Source of the DNA: CAYSWK01 sp964434735
Lineage (GTDB): Archaea; Micrarchaeota; Micrarchaeia; Anstonellales; Bilamarchaeaceae
DNA length: 9,550 bases
Reading direction: 5' to 3'
NCBI GenBank assembly: GCA_964434735.1
Contig: CAYSWK010000034.1
Coordinates: forward strand, 1 to 9,550
This document shows positions 5,817 to 9,550 of the stretch, piece by piece. The stretch's first letter is position 1. Every line of letters starts with the position of its first letter. The position numbers and the translations under genes are program-made. The notes under the pieces were generated by a model. The model searched no databases and was not told the DNA's origin. It was given only the letters and a program-made list of their open reading frames with translations.

Positions 5817-5908
5817 TACGACCTTTGCCGAAATAGCATCCGTTTGTTGGCTATCTTTATATTCCTTTTTCTGCAGTAAAAAGATGATATTACTATGAGG
5901 TTAGCAGT
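5817..5908 (+). promoter_or_regulatory. Acetyl-CoA synthetase promoter and ribosome-binding site
   Basis: CTTTATATT (5855-5863) is a good TATA box, predicting a start near 5885 and a leader of about 24 nt. GAGGT (5897-5901), with a 7-nt spacer, precedes the ATG at 5909 and fixes that start. An ATG at 5895 is out of frame and runs into a stop after five codons (MRLAV). The CCTTTTT run (5864-5870) may help end the cysteine synthase transcript. Confidence 0.6.
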
Positions 5909-7669
5909 ATGACTGAGATCAACCATGTTTCAAAAGAACTTTCAAAAATGAACCCCCAGCCGCACATGGAACATTATGATACATTTTACGCCGCAGGTGA
6001 AGGGCAGTTCGCACAAGATGTTGAATGGTTTGACTCAAAACACATCAACGCCGCATACAATGCAGTAGAACGTCACGCCAAAGGAAGATTACGAAATAAG
6101 GTTGCACTTATCTACCATGGATCCGATGACAAGATAGAAAAGTTCACCTACCTTGATTTACACAATGAATCTTCAAGGTTTGCAAATGTTTTGAAAAAAC
6201 TAGGTGTGATGAAAGGAGATCGTGTTTTCTTATTCATGCCGCGCGTTCCTTCAGTATATGCAACATTCCTTGGAACGCTCAAACTAGGCGCAGTGGCATC
6301 GACCCTGTTTGGGGCATTCGGGCCCGAAGCGTTACTTGACCGGCTTGGAAACAGCGAGGCAAAAGTTGTCATTACCTCTCCAAGTCTCAAGCCAAAAATT
6401 GACCAAATAAAGGATAAGCTGCCAAACTTAACTTATGTTATTGTCGTAGGAGGTACTCCCGATCATGATCCTGCAAAAGGAGGCTCTTACCCCATTGTCA
6501 TAAGCTATGAAAAGGAAATGAAAGACGCTTCAAAGAAGTTCGAATGCGTCAAAACAAACAAGGAAGATTTAGCATTCATGCTTTATACCTCAGGAACAAC
6601 CGGAAAATCAAAAGGCGTAGTTCATGCACACGCAGGAATCGTCCATCATCACGCAACTTCCAAATACATTCACGATTTACATGAAGAAGATATCTATTGG
6701 TGCACGGCAGATCACGGATGGGTAACGGGAATCATCTACGGGATTCTAGGTCCGCTCTCAAACGGAGCAACACTCGTGCAGTATGAAGGACGCTTTGACC
6801 CGGAAAAATGGTATGAAGCATTGGAAAAACATCAAGTAACTATTTGGTATACTGCACCCACGGCAATTAGAATGCTCATGAAGGCAGGAGATGAGCTTCC
6901 AAAACGTTATGATTTTTCGCATTTGCGCCATATCTACAGCGTAGGGGAACCGTTGAACCCTGAAGCGATCCGTTGGGGCTTGAAGGCATTCAACGGCTTG
7001 GCATTCCACGACACGTGGTGGCAAACCGAAACAGGAGGAATGCTCATCGTCAATTATCCGTCAATGCCCATAAAACTAGGAAGCATGGGAAAACCGTTCC
7101 CTGGAATCACCGCTTCAGTAATTGATGATCATGGAAAAGAACTTCCGGCAGATGTTGAGGGTAATTTAGCAATAAAACAAGGCTGGGTTTCCATGATGAG
7201 GGGAATCTGGAAGAATGAGGAAAAATACAAATCGCTCTTCACAAACGGATGGTACGTAACCGGCGACCGGGCAAAAAAGGACAAGGACGGGTATTTCTGG
7301 TATATCGGCCGAGCAGATGATGTGATTAAAACTTCTGGTGAACGCGTAGGGCCGTTTGAAGTTGAATCAGTGTTGGTTGAACATCCTGCAATTGCAGAGG
7401 CAGGAGTCATCGGAAAACCAGACCCCGTACGTGGGGAAATCATCAAGGCAATATTATCAATACGTGAAGGACAACATGCCTCTCCTGAATTAGAAGAAGA
7501 TATCCAAAAATTTGTGAAAACTCGTTTGGCAGCCCATGCATACCCTCGAGAAATCGCATTTGTAAAAACCCTGCCAAAAACGCGAAGCGGCAAAATCATG
7601 CGCAGGGTTTTAAAATGCCAAGAGCTTGGACTTCCCGTCGGGGACTTAAGTACGCTTGAGAATGATTAA
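5909..7669 (+). CDS. acsA: AMP-forming acetyl-CoA synthetase (acetate-CoA ligase)
   Basis: The 586-residue protein makes acetyl-CoA from acetate, ATP and CoA via acetyl-AMP, in the cytoplasm. An ACS N-terminal segment (HYDTFYAAGEGQFAQDVEWF, 22-41) leads into the adenylating core. This shows the P-loop YTSGTTGKSKG (226-236), DHGWVTG (268-274), DTWWQTETGG (368-377) and TGD (451-453). The hinge GRADDVIKTSGERVGP (467-482) and the C-terminal catalytic K562 in TRSGKIMRR follow. The Trp after DTW (W371) fills the acyl pocket in true acetyl-CoA synthetases, so acetate is the likely substrate and propionate possible. The length resembles the short AcsA type (about 570) rather than the 650-residue Acs. 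K562 is the position that is acetylated and silenced in relatives; the distant GNAT of this window could be considered, without evidence. It heads an operon with the next gene. Confidence 0.93.
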   Translation: MTEINHVSKELSKMNPQPHMEHYDTFYAAGEGQFAQDVEWFDSKHINAAYNAVERHAKGRLRNKVALIYHGSDDKIEKFTYLDLHNESSRFANVLKKLGVMKGDRVFLFMPRVPSVYATFLGTLKLGAVASTLFGAFGPEALLDRLGNSEAKVVITSPSLKPKIDQIKDKLPNLTYVIVVGGTPDHDPAKGGSYPIVISYEKEMKDASKKFECVKTNKEDLAFMLYTSGTTGKSKGVVHAHAGIVHHHATSKYIHDLHEEDIYWCTADHGWVTGIIYGILGPLSNGATLVQYEGRFDPEKWYEALEKHQVTIWYTAPTAIRMLMKAGDELPKRYDFSHLRHIYSVGEPLNPEAIRWGLKAFNGLAFHDTWWQTETGGMLIVNYPSMPIKLGSMGKPFPGITASVIDDHGKELPADVEGNLAIKQGWVSMMRGIWKNEEKYKSLFTNGWYVTGDRAKKDKDGYFWYIGRADDVIKTSGERVGPFEVESVLVEHPAIAEAGVIGKPDPVRGEIIKAILSIREGQHASPELEEDIQKFVKTRLAAHAYPREIAFVKTLPKTRSGKIMRRVLKCQELGLPVGDLSTLEND

Positions 7670-8206
7670 ATGAACGTCATCATAGTTCACGGTTGGGGAT
7701 ATTCGCCAGAAGGACACTGGCAGCAGTGGCTTTTGAAGGAATTAAAGAACAGGAAAATAGAAGCAACGCTCCCAACTCTTCCTGATTACGATCATCCAAT
7801 ACAAAATAAGTGGGTTGAAGCACTTGCCGAGGAACACATTGACGAAAACACGGTTCTTGTCGGACACTCGCTTGGAAATCACACCATACTTCGCCTGCTT
7901 GAAAAAGGAACAAAGATAAAAGCAGCAATTCTTGTATCGGGATTTGCAGAATACAACGGGCTTGAGCCGATTCAAAACTTTTTCAAAACCCCTTTTGACT
8001 GGAAAACAATCAAGAAAAATGCGCAAACATTCATTGTAATCAATTCAGACAACGATCCCTATTTTTCTTTTGAAAACGGTGAAAAGCTCGCAAAAAACCT
8101 TGGCGTTCCGCTCCTTACGGAACACAACGCAGGGCATATCAGCATTTCAGCGGGTTTTGGTCCTTATCCGCGAATTCTTGAACTCGTGCTTAAAAACCTT
8201 ATATAA
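7670..8206 (+). CDS. Small alpha/beta serine hydrolase, RBBP9/YdeN-like
   Basis: The 178-residue protein starts on the base after the acetyl-CoA synthetase stop (TAAATG), so the two are probably translationally coupled. It is a minimal alpha/beta hydrolase. It begins MNVIIVHGWGYSPEGHWQQW, with the HGWG oxyanion-side loop. The nucleophile elbow GHSLGN has S67, followed by an acidic residue in NSDNDPYF (D127 or D129) and H156 in NAGHIS, completing a plausible triad. Length and motifs match the RBBP9/YdeN (DUF1234-type) family, whose natural substrates are poorly known. No signal peptide or membrane segment is present, so it is cytosolic. The pairing with an acyl-CoA-forming enzyme suggests an ester or thioester hydrolase function, but that is inference. 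Its last codons overlap the TATA box of the next gene. Confidence 0.85.
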   Translation: MNVIIVHGWGYSPEGHWQQWLLKELKNRKIEATLPTLPDYDHPIQNKWVEALAEEHIDENTVLVGHSLGNHTILRLLEKGTKIKAAILVSGFAEYNGLEPIQNFFKTPFDWKTIKKNAQTFIVINSDNDPYFSFENGEKLAKNLGVPLLTEHNAGHISISAGFGPYPRILELVLKNLI

Positions 8207-8208
8207 AA
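8198..8208 (+). promoter_or_regulatory. TATA box of the lipoprotein gene
   Basis: CTTATATAAAA is a near-ideal archaeal TATA box lying on the last two codons and stop of the hydrolase gene. It predicts transcription from about 8230 and a leader of about 29 nt. GGTGA (8249-8253), 5 nt before the ATG at 8259, fits a ribosome-binding site and supports that start. Longer frames begin inside the hydrolase gene. Confidence 0.7.
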
Positions 8209-8258
8209 AACTCAAGATTCTTAAACAATCTCGCCACAAGTTCCAATCGGTGAAACCA

Positions 8259-8999
8259 ATGAAACAACTAGCGATCCTATTGATTGTTTGTATGCTGCTC
8301 CTTTCAGGGTGCACGCAACAGGCAAACCAACAAACTGCGCAACAAACAGGCCAACCGCAAAATACGGCTCAACCTACAACTACTCCGGAACAACCTGCAA
8401 CAACAACTGAACAAACACAACCTGCACAAAGCCCGCTTGAACAGCTGGGAAACCTTCTTACAAGATCAGCAACGCTTGAGTATAAGGTTAACTATGAAAT
8501 CGCCTCCGAAGAAACATCCCAAATGACCATGTACCTTAAAGGAATGGGGGAAAATCAAAAACTCAGGGTTCAAAGCACAGTAAACGAAAATGAAATCAAC
8601 GCGTACATGCTCGGTAAAAGTATGTACGTATGCACCAAATCCGAAGGAATGCACAGTTGCTTTAAGATGATGAAAACTAAGGACAATGACCCATCGAGTG
8701 CCGTCAACCTTGGATTTACCAAAGAAGACCTTTCACTTCCTTCGATGAAGATAACTCCTGATGGAACATATGAAGTAAGCGGAATGATTGCACCTTGTTT
8801 TAAAATCCAAAAAGATGAGGAGCCCATACAACGAGTCTGCATGACAATGGATGGTGCAATGGTATACTATGAATCAACCATCGATGACAAAACCACCGTC
8901 GTGCGTGCCCTCTCATATACAAAAACCGTACCAGACTCAGACTTTGAACTTCCTGCAGGCGCAGAAATTACTGATGTCTCAAGCATGGGATACCAATAA
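8259..8999 (+). CDS. Secreted lipoprotein with Gln/Thr/Pro-rich linker
   Basis: The 246-residue protein starts with a short type II signal peptide. Two Lys/Gln residues are followed by a hydrophobic stretch and the lipobox LSGC, with C18 as lipidation site. Residues 19 to about 62 form a low-complexity linker of Gln, Thr, Pro and Ala repeats, a flexible and possibly glycosylated stalk at the membrane surface. The remaining 180 residues look beta-rich. Amphipathic strands such as TLEYKVNYEIA and MTMYLKGMG, and NAYMLGKSMYVCTK later on, resemble the overall pattern of LolA/LppX-type lipoprotein domains, though I cannot assign a family. Four Cys outside the signal peptide (two in the VCTKSEGMHSC segment, one in APCFKI, one in QRVCMTM) could form two disulfides. 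It has its own TATA box and terminator, so it is a single-gene unit. Its function is unknown; a substrate- or lipid-binding role is a guess. Confidence 0.8.
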   Translation: MKQLAILLIVCMLLLSGCTQQANQQTAQQTGQPQNTAQPTTTPEQPATTTEQTQPAQSPLEQLGNLLTRSATLEYKVNYEIASEETSQMTMYLKGMGENQKLRVQSTVNENEINAYMLGKSMYVCTKSEGMHSCFKMMKTKDNDPSSAVNLGFTKEDLSLPSMKITPDGTYEVSGMIAPCFKIQKDEEPIQRVCMTMDGAMVYYESTIDDKTTVVRALSYTKTVPDSDFELPAGAEITDVSSMGYQ

Positions 9000-9016
9000 T
9001 TTTTTTCTTTTCTTTT
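9000..9016 (+). terminator. Pyrimidine/T-tract terminator after the lipoprotein gene
   Basis: Directly after the TAA stop come seven T, C, four T, C, four T, without a hairpin. Archaeal RNA polymerase ends transcription at such T-rich tracts on the non-template strand. It separates the lipoprotein gene from the Lrp-family promoter 30 bp further on. Confidence 0.75.
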
Positions 9017-9028
9017 AATGTGCATTAA

Positions 9029-9043
9029 TTACGATTTTCGAAA
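9029..9043. promoter_or_regulatory. Candidate Lrp/AsnC autoregulatory site, TTACGATTTTCGAAA
   Basis: It lies immediately upstream of the TATA box of the Lrp-family gene. It matches the 15-bp palindrome at 4730-4744 at 13 of 15 positions. Its core ACGATTTTCG equals the core of the consensus I recall for Ptr2 of Methanocaldococcus. It also contains part of the 10-bp palindrome TTTTCGAAAA (9035-9044). The position over the BRE suits either autorepression or TBP recruitment. Confidence 0.6.
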
Positions 9044-9045
9044 AA

Positions 9046-9053
9046 TATTTATA
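9046..9053 (+). promoter_or_regulatory. TATA box of the Lrp/AsnC gene
   Basis: TATTTATA, preceded by the A-rich run expected for a BRE, is centred about 27 bases before the ATG at 9076. This predicts a leaderless or nearly leaderless transcript. No Shine-Dalgarno sequence is seen before the ATG, which agrees. Confidence 0.65.
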
Positions 9054-9075
9054 CTTCGCGTGATTGAAGAATAGT

Positions 9076-9486
9076 ATGAAAATTGATGATGTCGATGAAA
9101 AAATCATCGAGATGCTCAAAAAAGATTCACGAACGACTAACGGCACCATTGCAAAGGAGATCAAATTAACAGAAGGTGCAGTAAGGCACCGAATACAAAA
9201 ACTGGTGGCACAAGGTACAATTGCAAAATTCACCATAGATGTTTCAACAAAAAACAATGTCTACGGATTAGTAATGCTTAAGGCCGTTAAATCAGTAAAA
9301 GACATGATGAAAGATCTTTCACAAAGCGGCATTGCAAAGGAAAGCTATGAAATTTCAGGTGATTTTGACGGCTGCGCGATTCTTGAAGGGAGCTCACTTG
9401 AAGAAATAGACAAAAAGGTTGATGATATCCGTTCGCTCAAAAGCGTTGCGGATACCAAGACGATGATGAGCTTTAAAAAATATTAA
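9076..9486 (+). CDS. Lrp/AsnC-family transcriptional regulator
   Basis: The 136-residue protein has the standard two-domain layout. An N-terminal winged helix-turn-helix (about 1-55) starts MKIDDVDEKIIEMLKKDSRT. Its recognition helix lies in LTEGAVRHRIQKL and its wing ends in GTIAKFTIDV. The C-terminal RAM domain (about 60-136) contains ISGDFDGCAIL (93-103), the turn that lines the amino-acid pocket between subunits in this family. Members form dimers to octamers and sense amino acids. The ATG at 9076 is preferred to an in-frame TTG at 9064, because it gives the normal N-terminus and leaderless TATA spacing. The Lrp-like site in its own promoter and the matching site near the GNAT/cysteine synthase genes suggest autoregulation and control of amino-acid genes. 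LysM-like control of lysine genes in Sulfolobus is a precedent, but effector and targets here are inferred. Confidence 0.92.
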   Translation: MKIDDVDEKIIEMLKKDSRTTNGTIAKEIKLTEGAVRHRIQKLVAQGTIAKFTIDVSTKNNVYGLVMLKAVKSVKDMMKDLSQSGIAKESYEISGDFDGCAILEGSSLEEIDKKVDDIRSLKSVADTKTMMSFKKY

Positions 9487-9491
9487 AAAAA

Positions 9492-9550
9492 TTATTGTAT
9501 CGTCTCAAGCAGCATTTTCCTCATTTCAACAGGCTCAAGGTCCTCAAGTG
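9492..9550 (-). CDS. C-terminal end of an unidentified protein (5' end outside window)
   Basis: Reading inward from the right edge on the minus strand, the frame encodes LEDLEPVEMRKMLLETIQ and stops at TAA (plus-strand 9492-9494). The peptide looks like a genuine amphipathic C-terminal helix, and the stop falls 5 bp from the stop of the convergent Lrp-family gene. A T7 run then follows on the minus strand, inside the end of the Lrp-family gene, and would serve as terminator. Eighteen residues are too few to name a family. Confidence 0.5.
   Translation of the reverse strand, partial: LEDLEPVEMRKMLLETIQ

Noticed and set aside
7129..7599. 156-codon minus-strand ORF opposite the acetyl-CoA synthetase
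   Set aside because: It lies entirely within a conserved coding region, is Ser/Phe/Pro-rich as typical of antisense frames and has no promoter.
8070..8258. Longer start for the lipoprotein gene inside the hydrolase gene
   Set aside because: A 63-residue basic extension would bury the signal peptide and lipobox. The TATA box at 8198-8208 and GGTGA before 8259 support the shorter form.
8300..8450. Repetitive CAA/ACA-rich stretch considered as a DNA repeat or array
   Set aside because: It is the coding sequence of the Gln/Thr/Pro linker of the lipoprotein, with irregular codons and no fixed repeat unit; it is not a CRISPR or satellite.

Overview
The window looks archaeal. Several genes are preceded by A/T-rich TATA-type boxes (for example CTTATATAAA near 8200 and ATATTTATA near 9046). 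The tRNA-Tyr carries an intron at position 37/38, has a C1:G72 first pair and has no encoded CCA. Transcription seems to end in pyrimidine/T tracts. The gene set includes an archaemetzincin, a short Lrp/AsnC regulator of archaeal style and a long-chain archaeal/fungal-type aspartate-semialdehyde dehydrogenase. The compact layout and the small Gln/Thr-rich lipoprotein would suit a DPANN-type or related uncultured archaeon, but the sequence alone does not settle the lineage.

Layout. A gene of unknown function enters from the left edge and ends at 348. A tRNA-Tyr(GTA) with a 60-nt intron follows (483-615), then an archaemetzincin-like zinc protease (772-1374, +). Converging on it with only 3 bp between stop codons is a minus-strand cluster of three genes, read from about 4680 down to 1378: a GNAT-type acetyltransferase, an M20-family zinc amidohydrolase and aspartate-semialdehyde dehydrogenase. 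A 308-bp divergent promoter region (4639-4946) separates this cluster from a plus-strand cysteine synthase (4947-5816). Next come an AMP-forming acetyl-CoA synthetase (5909-7669) with a small alpha/beta serine hydrolase joined to it stop-to-start, a lipoprotein with its own promoter (8259-8999), an Lrp/AsnC regulator (9076-9486) and, converging on it, the last 18 codons of another minus-strand gene.

How the parts may work together. Asd, CysK, the M20 deacylase and the acetyltransferase point to amino-acid metabolism of the aspartate and cysteine families, perhaps with an N-acetylated intermediate. The most interesting regulatory signal is a 15-bp palindrome-like site (TTACGATTATCGTAA, 4730-4744) in the divergent region. 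It recurs at 13 of 15 positions directly upstream of the TATA box of the Lrp-family gene (9029-9043). The core of the second copy equals the ACGATTTTCG core that I recall for archaeal Lrp-type Ptr2 sites. This suggests that the Lrp protein regulates itself and the amino-acid genes 4.3 kb away. I saw no CRISPR array, insertion sequence, defence system or other clearly new multi-gene system.
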